Assembly (NCBI GenBank): GCA_032358165.1
Contig: JAALGY010000057.1
Span: 2,790,001 to 2,854,000 of the forward strand
Source of the DNA: Diplosphaera chodatii
Taxonomy: Eukaryota > Chlorophyta > Trebouxiophyceae > Prasiolales > Stichococcaceae
Length of the DNA stretch: 64,000 bases
Direction of reading: 5' to 3'
The position numbers and the translations under genes were made by a program. Below are positions 27,176 through 38,678 of this stretch, piece by piece. Below the pieces are notes generated by a model, which worked only from the letters and a program-made list of their open reading frames with translations, was not told the origin of the DNA and did no database searches. Each line of letters opens with the position of its first letter. Position 1 is the first letter of the stretch.

Positions 27176-28687
27176 ATGGCGCTCGTGGGATTCAGCGACG
27201 ACCTGTGGAGCCCCCTCTTCAACAACTGGCCGGCGACGGCTGGTGCGCTGGGCCAGCGCGGCGAGAACGGCCTGAGCCTGCGCAACATCCCCCTGGACGT
27301 GATTGAGGTGAGAGAACCAGCGCCTTCAGCTTGTTCGCGCCACGTTGCGACGTCATTCGCATGGGTTGCACCTTGCGATTGCTGCAGATGGCACCAGCGG
27401 CCAACATCTCCAGCAGCTGTTCTGGGCTTGTGCTTGCCTGCAACCGCTAGATTGGACTGCCAGATTGTATGCATCTCGTCAGCACTGCTGCAAACGGTCG
27501 ATACGTATGCAGCATGGAAGTTTCTCGAGACAGCAGTCAGCGCACGCCCTGCCACCTGCAGCTGCACACTGCAACGCTGTCGCACGACGCAGCGCTGCGC
27601 TCTATCCACCAGTAAACCAGTTTTGAGGCGAAGAACTGCCGTCTTTAGCACCGCTGTCGTTTTAGCATATGCCTGCTGCACATGACGCGCGGCGCTGCTT
27701 CTGCAACAGTGTCCACCACACGGGCGTCTGACAGCGCTGAAAACCATTACCACATCGCAATAGGGTTGATGCTGCTCACATGCAATGCTGCCTTTGTGCC
27801 GCAGAAGGAGCAGGCGTTCGAGATCAAGGCGGACGTGCCGGGGGTCGACAAGAAGGACATCAAGCTCAGTGTGGACGGCGATGTGCTGTCACTCAGCGTG
27901 CACAAGACCCAGAACAAGGAGGTGAGCACCGGCCTTGGTCAAGCTGAGGTTATGCATGTACGCTTTTTGCTGGATGTGTGTGGGTGGTGGGTGAGCTGCC
28001 TGGTGTCGCTGGCTGGTGCTGCTGAGAACCGTCCGGAAGCGTGCCAGCGGTCTGCATCACGCACCTCATCTTGGGGCTGCTGCCGGCTAGCTGCCAGCTG
28101 CTTGGATGGCTCTGCCATGGAACCCTGCTGCAGGTGCTGTGCTCAGCACTCTGCTGGCAGTCTGCATTCTCAGCTGGTGCCGCAAAGCAAGATATGAGCG
28201 TACAGCAGGCGTTGACAGCAAAGCTGACAGCAGAGTTGCGGACCCTGTGCGAGCAACCTGACCACCAACACCATCACTGCCCGCAGGACAAGAAGCAGGA
28301 CGAGAAGGGCGGTGTGAAGTACCACCGCACCGAGCGCTCCGCCACCTTCGTGCAGCGGTCGCTGCGGCTGCCGGAGTCCGCCGACCTGTCCAAGATCTCC
28401 GCCAAGTACGCCGACGGCGTGCTGCAGATGGAGGTGGGTATTCTACATGCACTGTGCTCAGACATGGTCAACTTAGGAGCACTGCGCATGCCGGCTGAGT
28501 TGCTTGTGCATGCTGGCAGCACCTTCGGATGTCGACCTGCTGGTCTGCTTGCTGGGAGGTGCTGTGCGCTGCGCCAAACACGGTCGCTCATCAAAAGTGG
28601 AGTCATACTGACTAGCATCTGTATTCACATCTGCAGGTGCCCAAGTCTGAGGAGAAGACCCGCACCCACAACGTCCAGATCGAGTGA
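27176..28687 (+). CDS. Small heat-shock protein (HSP20/alpha-crystallin family), plus-strand member of a pair
   Basis: Four exons (27176-27307, 27805-27921, 28287-28433, 28637-28687) close in frame to 148 residues. The N-terminal arm has FSDDLWSPLFNNWPATAG and ends RNIPLDVIE. The alpha-crystallin domain contains AFEIKADVPGVDKKDIKL, DGDVLSLSVHKTQNKE, KYHRTERSATFVQRSLRLPE, and ISAKYADGVLQMEVPKSEEK. The end is RTHNVQIE. Family role: chaperone that holds denaturing clients, probably as an oligomer in the cytosol. It is the divergent partner of the minus-strand HSP20, clearly by inverted duplication. Its last intron lies eleven codons later than in the partner (after LQME rather than within the lysine codon of SAK). 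Confidence 0.95.
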
Positions 28688-29968
28688 TGGCGTGGTGGAC
28701 AGTACCAAAGCAGCAACAAGTGAGGGGCAGCATCCATCCGAGCAGGCAGAACAGCACAGTGTAGCAGCAGCAGCATCAGCAAATCGCTTCGCAAGTTTCA
28801 GGAGGGTGGGCTGCGATGGCCGCATGGCAACATCACCGCCAGAGCCGAAGCAGCATAGGACTGTGTTTCCGCAACCGGCGTCAACTCTGACAGCCCGACT
28901 GGTTTGACAGTTGTGTCGCCATGAAACCTCGAACACATGTTTTTGTCGCATGTCGCGCCATTTTCGTGTCCTTCAGCAAAGCACAGACATACAGACTGCT
29001 CGGTTTGGTTTGGTTAAGAGAAGTGTAGGAACCAATGCATTTGTAAGCATTTAGAGTAGATTTTAAATGCAAGTCTGCGTCACCACCGACAGCGTCACTA
29101 TAGGAGTGCTGCGCAGCTGATGCTGACATGCTTCGCAAGTAGGATCACCGTGCGGTGCTAGCACTGGATACATCAGCGATGACCTGCATCGCCTGGCCCC
29201 TATCGTAGGAAGCCACATGCGCAGCCAGCTGCAACCCTAACTGACGCACTCACTTTGCGGCGGCAGGAAACACTGCCCAGTCACCCACGCTGCTGCAGCA
29301 GTGTGCGTCTGCTGCAGGACTGCCGGTCCCTGTATATGCCACTGTGCCCTGGCTGCTGCTGAGCTGCACGACAGCCCTGGCACAAAGCCGCCACCACCCG
29401 TAGTGGTGTGCCAGTTGCCTGCCCTAGGCACTCGATGCTGCTGAGGGCGAGCCCTCAGCACGAATGTGCCGCGCAGGGGCTGCCGCCACGGAGCAGTGCC
29501 GCCGAAGCAAGGTGCGGTGGCATGCGGCGCAACAGATGACGACTCATCATCCGGCATGTGCGCACGGCAAACCCCCAGCAGGTGGGCCCCCAACGTAACC
29601 CAGCACCCGATGTCCAGGGCTCACACATGAAAGGACTGTCATCACGCTGCAATGGTGGTCCATGGGCCTCACATACCATCGACTGCAGCGCAATCTGCAG
29701 ATTGACCCCTCACGTCCAGCTTCCAGCAGCAGGTGAGCGTGCATGGAAAGACCCTGCGCTGGTGCAGCCTTGAGGAGCAATACAGGCTCGGTGCCGCAAC
29801 TGAGCCACTAATCATGGAGTCTGCTTTGTTCAGCGGCCTTTTCCAAGTGCTCACATGCCTGTCGCACTGTGGCTGTGCAACTACTCACTTTTGAGGGACT
29901 CATCAACCAGACAGAACACAGCTGAGCACCTGTGAGGCAGCGCAAACGCGTCGCAGGACTGAGCCGCA
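28688..29968. other. No recognised gene
   Basis: About 1.3 kb between the HSP20 stop and pfkB copy 2. The first few hundred bases should be 3' UTR and terminator. The last about 60 bases (GAGCACCTGTGAGGCAGCGC...) resemble the leader just upstream of the intact kinase at 40725-40771, so the duplicated block starts slightly before 29920. Nothing else was recognised. Confidence 0.5.
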
Positions 29969-32110
29969 ATGTCTAAGGGAGCACCGCACCAGCGTAGGCT
30001 TGGCATCATATCGCAGCATCTGCAGCTGCAGCCAGGGCCAGATGCGGCGCCGGATGCGCTGCGGCATGCCGCCGCCACCGCCACGGCTGTGGTCATCGGC
30101 AGCATCGTGGTGGACGTGCAGGTGTCGACAACCGTCTGCCTGCATGGAGCCACACAAGCGTACAGCTGTCGTCCATACACCCACTGGACCGTTTGCCCCC
30201 TGGCGTAAACTGCCCCCGTTTGGCGCCGTGTCCCCATGGACTACTGCAAGACTTGTAAGCTCAGGTCATAACCTACAGGCAAGGCCGGAGGCGGGCGGCG
30301 GTGGGCTGCAGCCCGGCGGCTCGCTGCCGGGGCTGGTTGCGCATACACCTGGCAGCGTGGGGCGGAACATTGCGGTCAGCCTGGCGCAGGTGAGCGCTGC
30401 CGCCCGTAGGTCATACGCTCACGCGCGTTGTACGCCGAAACGTGCTGAGCGCATGACTGACACGGTGCTGCCAACGCGGGGCATCCCAGCAGGATGTCAG
30501 CTGCTGATCGTCCATCCTGGTGTGCCGCAATGGAATGTGGGCAGTGCTGTGTCGGAGCACTGCTGCAGGCGAGGCACTGCCAGGCGAACAGCCTCAGCAA
30601 CGGTGGGGTCGGGTTCCAGACGCCGTTGCACCAATTTGTGCAGGCGGCAGCAGCCGCGTCCGCTGCTGTCAGCTGCGTGGGGCGCAACGCTGCAGGGGGC
30701 ATGCTGGTTGCCGACCTGGGCAGGCGGTGGCTGCCGCTGCAGGGCATCCTACGGCCACCTTTTCCAGGTGGCAACAGTCACAATGATGCATGTTGCTCCA
30801 GTGCTTCGTCAAGTTGCAGGCTATGCTCGGAACCCAGGCATTGAGCGCATTGGCCGCCGTCAGGGTTGCATGTGGTGCTGACACCAGCGTCAGCAGCCTG
30901 TAGGTGCTCTGGGCAGCAAAGGGCTGCCGGCTGTCTCCTGCAGGTGGCCGCTGCGGCGGCTGACGTTTCAGCGTAGGAGCAACACTGACGCTCCCGGCAT
31001 CGGCTCCAGCGAGGCCTTGCGCCATGTTGCTGCCGTACCGCTGGCGCCTGCAAACGCTGGCGTGCCTTCAGCAAGCATGCAGGCAAACAAGCAGCAGTTC
31101 AGCAGCAGACCGCTGCCTGCTGCCTGGCAGAAGTCAGGTGCCGAAGTGCCGGACCCTCAGCTCTGCCATGGCGCGTCATGTTAGGTTGCACAAGGGGTGC
31201 TGCGTGCACGCGCTTCACTGAAGTGGCAGCAGATCAGCGGTCCGCAGGGGTCCTGTGCTGGTCAGGGCTGGGGCATGTGTATGTTCCATCATGCAGCTCA
31301 TGATCAGCGGCTGTGGCGCAGCGCAGGGGGTTCATGGCGCAGCTTTTGCGGGGGCCTGCCAGATCGGGGCATGAGCGAAGGCCGGAACCCAGTGCCGTCA
31401 GGCGGGCCGCTGTCCCATCCAGCGGTGCGGTGCGGATGTTAACATATGCAGAAGCAAACATTGATAGAGAGGGTGCGTGATCACTTTTGCACCTGCCAGC
31501 AGATCGTCTGCCACTATATCATGCAAGGCCCTCATCGACTCTACCCTGTTCTGCTGGTGCTGCAGCAATGGAGCACGTTGCTGTCATGTTTGAGTGCCCA
31601 CCACGAACGATGCTTGGCAGGCTGCGCTGCACAGTGTGACCCAATTTTGAAATCTGCTGTCATCCAACCCGTCATGCCCGACTTGGGTGCAGGACCGCAA
31701 CGCCGTCGCAGCGCCTGCCTGTGTGTCGCCAGCTATTGCGGAGCCGATGGCCGTGGCGCAGGCAGCGTGCTGGTGCGCAGCAGCAGCAGCATCAGCATGG
31801 CAACTGCAGCCCCCAGCACCTCCCGCTGGCGCAGAGGTCACATGAAGTGCCGCGGCCATCAGGTAGCCCATGTGTGCGCTGCGGCCGCACCCCAGCAAAC
31901 CCTTGTCAGCGAGCAGCAGCCGCTGCTGGCAGAGCAGGAGGCACAACAGCCGCCGCCGCAGCCAGTCAGCAACTGCAGGGCCAGAGGCAGGCACTGGGGC
32001 ACGGCGGCTGGTGTGGGGCACCTGCCTCGCAGCAAGCAGTACTGCACTAGTGCTGCTACAGGTGGGCAGTGCCATGAGCTCTCCGCTGGCACTGCGGGGT
32101 GCAGCATGCA
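29969..32110 (+). pseudogene. pfkB / pseudouridine-kinase-like pseudogene, copy 2
   Basis: Follows the intact kinase at 40772 exon by exon but is broken. Exon 1 counterpart: 29969-30121 (MSKGAPHQRRLGIISQHLQ ... AVVIGSIVVDVQ). Exon 2: about 30280-30390 (ARPEAGGGGLQPGGSLPGLV ... SVGRNIAVSLAQ). Exon 3: about 30640-30765 (VSCVGRNAAGGMLVADLGRR, then frame loss at the IIFDGSGE end). Exon 4: from about 30944 (VAAAAADVSA followed immediately by TAG and a further stop). Exon 6: about 31735-32060 (CGADGRGAGSVLVRSSSS against the AELAAMAQAACEA region) in a scrambled frame. No counterpart of the GAGD active-site exon was recognised, so it is a dead copy. A nad2 fragment of mitochondrial DNA lies just downstream. 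Confidence 0.8.
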
Positions 32111-32302
32111 TTGCCCGGTGCTGCTCCCTCGGCAGCGCTGCCGCTAAGTGTGCGTGGCAAGGCACACGCTTTAGACCACCGTGTCACATTCGTTGTCCCT
32201 TGCTTCAGCCACGACGGGTCGATAGTAACATCAGCTGGCTTTGTCGCTGCTGTACAGCCGGGCCTGCTGCTTGGCGCTAAGCCGGCCAGCAGCCTGGGGT
32301 GC

Positions 32303-32488
32303 GAATAAAAGTATTCCTGAAGAAAATGCGCCTAACAGAAAATATTTTAGTTTCGTTTACATGCAGCCATAACATAAAAGCATAAACTTTGTAATTCAAT
32401 AGCTAAATACATAGACAAAAAATCTGCAGATGCAATTAAAAAAAGCATGCTACAAGTTGACAATAATACTAAAATACTGTACTCAAAG
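32303..32488 (-). other. nad2: Nuclear mitochondrial DNA (NUMT): fragment of nad2
   Basis: The strongly AT-rich patch encodes, on the minus strand from 32488, FEYSILVLLSTCSMLFLIAS, ADFLSMYLAIELQSLCFYVM and AACKRN. After a shift of frame it gives LKYFLLGAFSSGILLF. These are consecutive conserved blocks of mitochondrial NADH dehydrogenase subunit 2. About ten residues expected between KRN and LKYF are missing, so a deletion broke the frame. Composition contrasts sharply with the GC-rich flanks. This is a non-functional organelle insertion. Confidence 0.9.
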
Positions 32489-32799
32489 GCGAGGCGGGCA
32501 GCAGACTTCCCATGAACGGAGTGGGATGGGCGGCAATGCTCAGTCGCATCATATCACGGCTGTGCGCATGCAGCCCTAATCACAGTGACTTTCAGCATAG
32601 CCGTGTGCATGCCCTGAACTCAATAAGTGCATCAGAAGGTGGTGCATTGTTGCCGGGGTTGAACCTAGGGTCATTCAGATCATAGCTCATAGCTTGCCAA
32701 AGTCAAGTGGCATCACCTGCAATGCGCACGTCTGCTCTTTGTGGCGATGTCAAGACCAGGCGGCGTTGCGCAAATCAGACCACGTTTGAGCATGCGATG

Positions 32800-33983
32800 G
32801 TCTAGATGACGCTTAGTCATAACAACAACCTGCAGTTGCTGACATGGCAACGTCAGACATGCCGTGACCGGGAATTAGGGGGAATATCAATCAATCCGCT
32901 GCCACCCTAGCTCCCTCGGTAAGTCCGTAGCGGAGTGCCTCAAGTCCCGCTTCTTCAGCTCAAGGTGGTGCGAGGGTCGTATCAGCGGCTGCCTAGTAGA
33001 TGCCGCTTGTGCACCTCGCGCATCGAACGAGGTGCGTTGAACGTGGCAAACTACTTGCTGGCGTTCACATGCGTGGTGACCAGATGCATTGACCTTCCGG
33101 GCCATGGTGTCATGAGAAGCGCTGCTATGGCGTGGAGCTGGCAAGTCTCGAGGCATGTCTGTGCGGCACGGAGTCTGCCGCTGCGCCTGCGCTGCTTGCA
33201 TGAGCTGCCGCTGTCTACCTGCAACGCGTGCAACGCACCGACCGGCTGCGGTATCGCGTCCTGACCGATACAAAACTTGCCGGTCGCCATCTCACGCCTA
33301 CAAGCTTGCGTAGTGCATGCGCTGCTGTGCACGCTGTGTTTCAGCCAATGTGTGACACTTCGAGGGCCTACCACAACTCACAACGCTGACCGCCAGCCCC
33401 TGCTTCACATCAGGCTCGTGACACGCGCAATCACCCAGATATGAGATTCCACCGTATGCAAGGTTGCCTACGTGCCGTTGCGTGCCGGATAGGGGCGTGA
33501 TGTACCGATGAACGCGCCGGGCGGCATGGCTGCCACCTGTCCACAGTCACCTAGAGTGGCGCCACGCGGTCGCCTTGTCCTGCTGCAAGACCGCCTGCAT
33601 GATCACATAGCCTCTGACAGCCCTGTGTACACAAGGGTTAACCGTGCCGATGGTGTCGACCGCGGCCGTCACCGTTTAATGTCTCGCTGAGCTCATGGGC
33701 CCAGCCCCCCCAGCATCAGTGCAGCTTCCAGTCACTGGGGCGACTGACCGATCAGTACCAGCGCTCGCCTGGCACCACATCGCATCATGCCATGCGCAGG
33801 ATGCTTGGCGTGTTGCCTATGAGATGGGCACATCCGCAGGCTGTGGGCCACAGACTGCAGGGTTGAGCAGTTGCTTGACTCTCATGGAGTCGCAGCAATC
33901 AGCCACTGGCAACGAAGTACATACCTGCCGCCTCAACTCGCTTCACTCTTGGCCCAGCAGGCTGGCGCCTCAGCCAACGGATC
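32800..33983 (+). repeat. 5' flank of copy B, inverted duplicate of 5073-6235
   Basis: Aligns with the minus strand of 6235-5073: CTTAGTCATAAC, TGACATGGCAACGTCAGA and TGACCGGGAAT near 32815-32875, ATCGAACGAGGTGCG near 33027, GTGGCGCCACGCGGTCGCC near 33555, and ACCGATCAGTACCAGCGCTC near 33747. It ends at the start codon of copy B. No protein recognised. Confidence 0.7.
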
Positions 33984-35788
33984 ATGGCAGTTGACGACAG
34001 GAAGATGCGCTTGCTACCGCTTGAGCTGCTCGTGGCGGTGACGCTGTGCAGCTACATCGGCGGCGCCAGCGCAGCAAGGGTACGGCATCTTTGCCATCCG
34101 CAAGCTTGTGCAAGTGCCAGCGAATATGCACCATATGCACCTTGTATACATCAATATACAAGCATGCGAATCAGTATATAAGCAGTAGGACACTCTGCTC
34201 GACCATACTGCAGCTGGAGTCACTGTTCCTGTCCCAGTACTGAGAATACTGTAGCTGCTGTGTCACCGCTGCATACAGGTGAACAGCAAGCTTGGGCACT
34301 CGGATACGTCCATGTGGAGAGGGCACGCTGCTGTAGGGCGCTCTCTGCAGGTTTGTACGTCCTGGGAACGCCAGATGTTGTTCAGCATTGCGCACTGGGC
34401 AGTGCCTTGTCGTTGCATGTCTTGCGCATGCACGCTGCTAACGAAGTCCAACGTGTTTGCCTAGCTAACCGTGGCGCTGCATGGCGGCTGATGCTCGGCC
34501 TGTCACCGCCATTTGGGTTCGCATGATGTCCCCTCGTCAAAGCTGTGGTGCCAGGGCAAGTTGTGGCATTGCGCTGGGTGTGCAGGGTTCGGACGGAAAA
34601 GCAAAGGGCTGTGCATACGGACTTCAGAAGCGTAGCAAGTGTGCCTTCCCAAGCAATGCATGCCCCCGCGATGCTTGCGCATCTCCTCTCGTGTGCCGCC
34701 CCGGCAACACATGCGGTGTGCACCCTCAAACACGGAGAGCACACTTGCAAAGTCTCTTGCTTGTTCATGCTCTGTGTGAGCGCCCCGCCTTGCCATGACA
34801 TTGTGTCAACACGTCATAGACCTCATGATGACGGAGCTTATGCAGCTCGGCATTCTTGCAGAGTGTCCTTCATCAATCCCGGTAGGCGGAGACTGCAGCG
34901 GTTGTGGCAGCAGCTGCGCTACTCCAACAGTGTGTGCTGGCAATATGTGCGGTGAGTACGCATTGCATGCCCACATGTATGGTCCAGGACTGCTCAGCTG
35001 CTGCCAGTCGGGAAACCATAGTTGGCACAACCATGTTGGAAGGTGGCAATGTGGTCAAGTTTTTGGGTTGTTGTAGTTGCTTGTCGCAATCTTCATTCTC
35101 TGCGCATGTTGTGACAACCTCCTTTAATTCGACAGCGCTTTGGTCGCCGCCGCCCTCGCCACCGCCATCGCCGCCGCCATCTCCGCCACCATCACCACCC
35201 CCATCACCGCCTCCATTGCCACCCCCATCATCACCCCCCACGCCACCCCCATCACCGCCCCCTGCGCCCCCACCCGCGCCGCCCCCTTCGCCGGCCCCAT
35301 CACCGCCACCAAAACCGCCTCCATTGCCACCCCCATCACCGCCACCCGTGCCACCCCCATCACCGCCCCCTGCGCCCCCACCCGCGCCGCCCCCTTCGCC
35401 ACCCCCATCACTGCCCCCTGCGCCCCCACCCGCGCCGCCGCCATCACCGCCCCCATCACCGCCATCCGCGCCGCCGCCATCACCGCCACCACCCCGTGGG
35501 TTCTCATTCTTGCAAGCATACCTACCACTGCAAGTTTCGGACGGCCTTGTTTACGGAAGCAGATTGACAGTATGTTTCCATGTGTACTATTGTTGCACCA
35601 TGTTGCTTTTCATGCACATGCCTACTTATGAGCAACAGCTTATATGACAGCAAGTTCGGCATCCTCGTGCAGCTTGCGCTGGCGGCAGCGGCAGCATTGC
35701 CGTGATGGAGTCCTGCACTGACAGCTGCCAATGCAGTCAGCGAGGTGTCAGAGCTGGCGTCACAGTCAGTTGCCAACCCTGCCCCGAT
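33984..35788 (+). CDS. Secreted Cys-rich / Pro-rich cell-surface protein, copy B
   Basis: Starts MAVDDRKMRLLPLELLVAVT with a clear signal peptide ending ...GGASA; the internal Met at 34005 is an alternative start. Middle exons are Cys-rich: GCAYGLQKRSKCAFPSNACP or its alternative frame about 34610, then ECPSSIPVGGDCSGCGSSCA and TPTVCAGNMC (34860-34952), followed by a GTGAGT donor. A segment with GGNVVKFLGCC (about 35045) leads into roughly 110 residues of Ser-Pro-Pro-Pro repeats (35148-35495) ending at a GTGGGT donor. The next exon, 35673-35788 (CAGGSGSIAVMESCTDSCQC...CQPCPD), ends before GTGAGT. Phase across that intron is exact. Expected role: hydroxyproline-rich extracellular matrix or wall protein, inferred from composition only. 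3' exons probably lie up to about 36900 in DNA shared with copy C, but I could not define them. Confidence 0.6.
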
Positions 35789-36910
35789 GTGAGTATCTGG
35801 TTGCGCACACTCGAACCTAGATCCTTGCCACGCTCGCATGTGGAAGCTGCACAGCTGAAACACAGCATGCAAACGAAGTAATGTGTACCTCCAGCTCTGC
35901 TCGTCATGGATTTGTCCACGTTTAAACCCGACAAATTGCACTCGAGCCAGGGAGAGGCGACATTATTTCATGTGAAGTGGGATGCGCTCTTGCTGACGGA
36001 AAGTTGTTTAATGGCTGCCTGACAGTATTTTAGCACGCGGGGCTCATTCTGCAAGCCTTCCGACCTTGGATCGGCCTTCGTTCCGTTCCAGTGCCTTTTC
36101 TAGGTGAGCTGCACGGCTGCGAGAAGATCGACCCGTGTTTCAGGGCAGTGTGGCTGAGATAGTGTTGCACAAGCCCGCTAGCATGCAAGCATGTGGTCCT
36201 CAGCCTAGCGCAATGTGCTGCTATGTATGCTGATCGTGACCGCAGCGCTGTGGGCGGTGTTAGCACAAGACAGCTGCCAGCAGCCCACCCTTGATAAGAG
36301 CCACGGGTAGCATTGTGCGGTTATTTCTGACTTGTGGCTGCACTACTGTGCTACACATCATACATGCCTGCCCCACTGTGTGCAGGCGGTAGCATCGGTC
36401 TCCATCCGTTGCCGGTCAGCTGCAACAGGCAGGATGCTACACGGCGCACTGTTGACGGGTGATGCCGCACAGGGGCCGTCGCTACGGCCAGCAGTACGCT
36501 GCAGCCGCTCAGAACGGCAGAAGCCACCCTGCCAAGAGTGATGATCTCGGAAAGGACTATAAGACTGTGTTGGCTGTAAGAAGGCCATCAATGCCCGATG
36601 CGATGGTCAGCTGCGCAGGTGGGGTGCTGCTCAACTGCTGGCTGCATAGGGCAAGCTAGATTATGATTTCGTGGGGATTGGCAGCAGTCCGGAGAAACTT
36701 TCTAATTGTGCAAACACAAGCTTGGAACCTTTTGCACGCAGCCAGACCTGATCCGCTACACATGCGGTGCATATGCATGCAAGATGTTCAGGGCATCCCA
36801 GCTGCAAGCAGTACTTGTTGTACCGCCGCCAGAGCTCCTATCTTCCAAAAGGCTTGCTGCACGTAGTCGTGCACGTTTCGAACCCGTCAGAGCTGAGCGG
36901 CCGGGAGGGA
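35789..36910 (+). repeat. 3' half of copy B locus, near-identical to 38679-39720
   Basis: Long stretches match the 3' half of copy C almost base for base: GCAAACGAAGTAAT at 35871/38760, the GAGAAGATCGACCCGTG-type block at 36118/39000, GCGGTAGCATCGGTCTC at 36386/39266, and GACCTGATCCGCTACACATG at 36747/39659. It probably contains 3' exons and UTR of the gene. A conserved open piece reads CRSAATGRMLHGALLTGDAA. The similarity shows a recent tandem duplication. Confidence 0.8.
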
Positions 36911-37225
36911 ATTGATCATAAGACATACGGACAGCTCGGGCAACTGCGTCGCTGAAGCCACACATGAATGCATAGGGTTTAAGAATTTTCGGATTTTGCG
37001 TCACACCATTAGTGGCGCGTTCCAACATGTATCGGCTCATACCGCAGCAGCTCCACAGTATATATGAACCGAGTGAAGCTCTCGCAGCAGTGGCAAGCGG
37101 TTAACAGCAGCTTCTGCGGGGTTGCGGCTGGATATTTAAACCGCAGTGGTGATAATCGCAGTGTCGTGGTGCAACCCCGCAAACTGTCGTCGATCGTGCA
37201 GGCTGGCCACTGAAGGCCATCCGGA
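36911..37225. other. Promoter/5' UTR region of copy C
   Basis: About 300 bp between the end of duplicated DNA of copy B and the ATG of copy C. It includes a TATATGAACC box at about 37059 and GGATATTTAAACC at about 37130, either of which could be a core promoter element. No protein is seen. Confidence 0.4.
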
Positions 37226-38678
37226 ATGGAACTGCTTGCTGCAAGATCTGCGCATGTGGTGCTGATGGCGGTGCTGTTGTTGAGCACCAGTGAGGGATCA
37301 GCAGCCGCTGAGGCATCAGTACATGGCACCAGAGCGGGGGCACCGCTCCAGCGCGCTGCAGCACAAGCTGGACGCGCGCTGCAATCTGTCGGCGATGCGA
37401 ACGATCCGGAGGTCAAGGCCGTAATCAAGGGATGAAAGGCGCAGGCTGCAGCGGGGCACGGCCGCTGCTTCGAGCTGGACCGCTACATGGCCAACTGCAT
37501 CAGGGTGCACGGCCCCCAGTGCCTGCGCTGCACATACTCGACCGTCAAGAAGATCAGCGCCAAGGCGTCCTGCTGCACAGCCGTGCGCGAAGCCAAGGCG
37601 TACGCCATCCAGCGCTGCCAGGTCATAGCGGCGCCCGGCTACCAGCTGGGCAGCTCGCACATGGCTGTGCCGTGCCCTGCCGACAGCGCCAAGGCCGCAG
37701 CGGGAGGCGGCCAGTGCGCCCAGTGCTCAGGGCGCACCTACCAACCCAGCAAGCGGCAGCGCGCCTGCCGCACATGCCCCTCTGGCAAGCGCGTCAACAC
37801 TGCACACACCGCCTGCATCTCCTACCCGCCGGGCACACAGCCTGGGCCTGGAAACCAGCGGCGGCCCTGCCCTGCAGGCACTGCAAAGGCCGGCGAGGGG
37901 GACTTCCCATGTGGCATCTGTCGCGGCGCTGCGCTTGGCGGTGGCATGCGGTACAACAACGTCGTAGGAGCCACGGCCTGCCGCACCTGCCCTGTCGGGG
38001 GCACCGTCAATGTGGCCAGAACATCTTGCACACTACCCGCCCCTCGGAGCTCGCCGCCCCCACCGCCGCCCTTGTCGCCGGCGCGGTCGCCAACCCCGTC
38101 ACCGCCACCGCCAAAGTCCCAATCACCACCCCTGTCACTGGACCCCTCGCCACCCCCGTCACCACCACCTACGCCGCCGCCATCTCCGCCGCCGACGCCG
38201 CCCCTAGCACCGCCCCCCACACCGCCCCCATCACCGCCACCCTCTCTGCCCCCCGCGCCGCCACCCTCTCCGCCCCCATCACCGCCACCCTCTTCGCCCC
38301 CGCCACCCCCATCGCCACCCCCTTCTGCACCGCCCCCATCGCCACCGCTTGCGCCGCCGCCATCACCGCCACCACCCCGTGAGTTTTCATTCTTGCAAGC
38401 ATATTCTTGCAAGCATACCACTGCAAGTTTCGGACGGCCTTGTTGACGGAAGCAGATTGAAAGTATGTTGCCATCTGTACTATTGTTGCACCATGTTGTT
38501 TTCCATGCACATGCCTACCTATGAGCAATTGATCGTTATTGCAAGTCACCCTCTTGCAGCTTGCGCTGGCGGCAGCGGCAGCATTGCCGTGTTGGCGTCC
38601 TGCACTGACAGCTGCCAGTGCAGTCAGCAAGGTGTCGCCACAGCTGGCGCCACGGTCAGTTGCCAACCCTGCCCCGAT
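37226..38678 (+). CDS. Secreted Cys-rich (GCC2/GCC3-like) and Pro-rich cell-surface protein, copy C
   Basis: Exon 37226-38378 and exon 38560-38678 join in exact phase. Codons 1-26 are a signal peptide (MELLAARSAHVVLMAVLLLS...). A TGA at 37433-37435 (codon 70) interrupts the frame, which then stays open to the donor. It encodes about 190 residues with regularly spaced Cys: RCFELDRYMANC, CLRCTY, PCPADSAKAAAGGGQCAQC, ACRTCPSGKRVNTAHTAC, PCPAGTAKAGEGDFPCGIC and ACRTCPVGGTVNVARTSC. That spacing matches GCC2_GCC3/ephrin-receptor-like modules. About 110 residues of SPPP-type repeats follow, then CAGGSGSIAVLASCTDSCQC...CQPCPD. This fits an extracellular protein with a hydroxyproline-rich stalk. The TGA may be an assembly error, a real null mutation, or be removed by an undetected intron. 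Later exons up to about 39720 are likely but undefined. Confidence 0.65.

Noticed and set aside
30376..30774. Minus-strand ORF across pfkB copy 2
   Set aside because: Antisense shadow of the decayed kinase exons in GC-rich DNA.
32110..32302. Continuation of the mitochondrial insertion to the left
   Set aside because: Base composition returns to GC-rich at about 32300 and no further mitochondrial protein sequence could be read.
37822..38421. Gly-rich minus-strand ORF opposite the Pro-rich stalk
   Set aside because: It is the antisense of the SPPP repeats; the Gly content follows from the repeat composition and there is no start context or homology.
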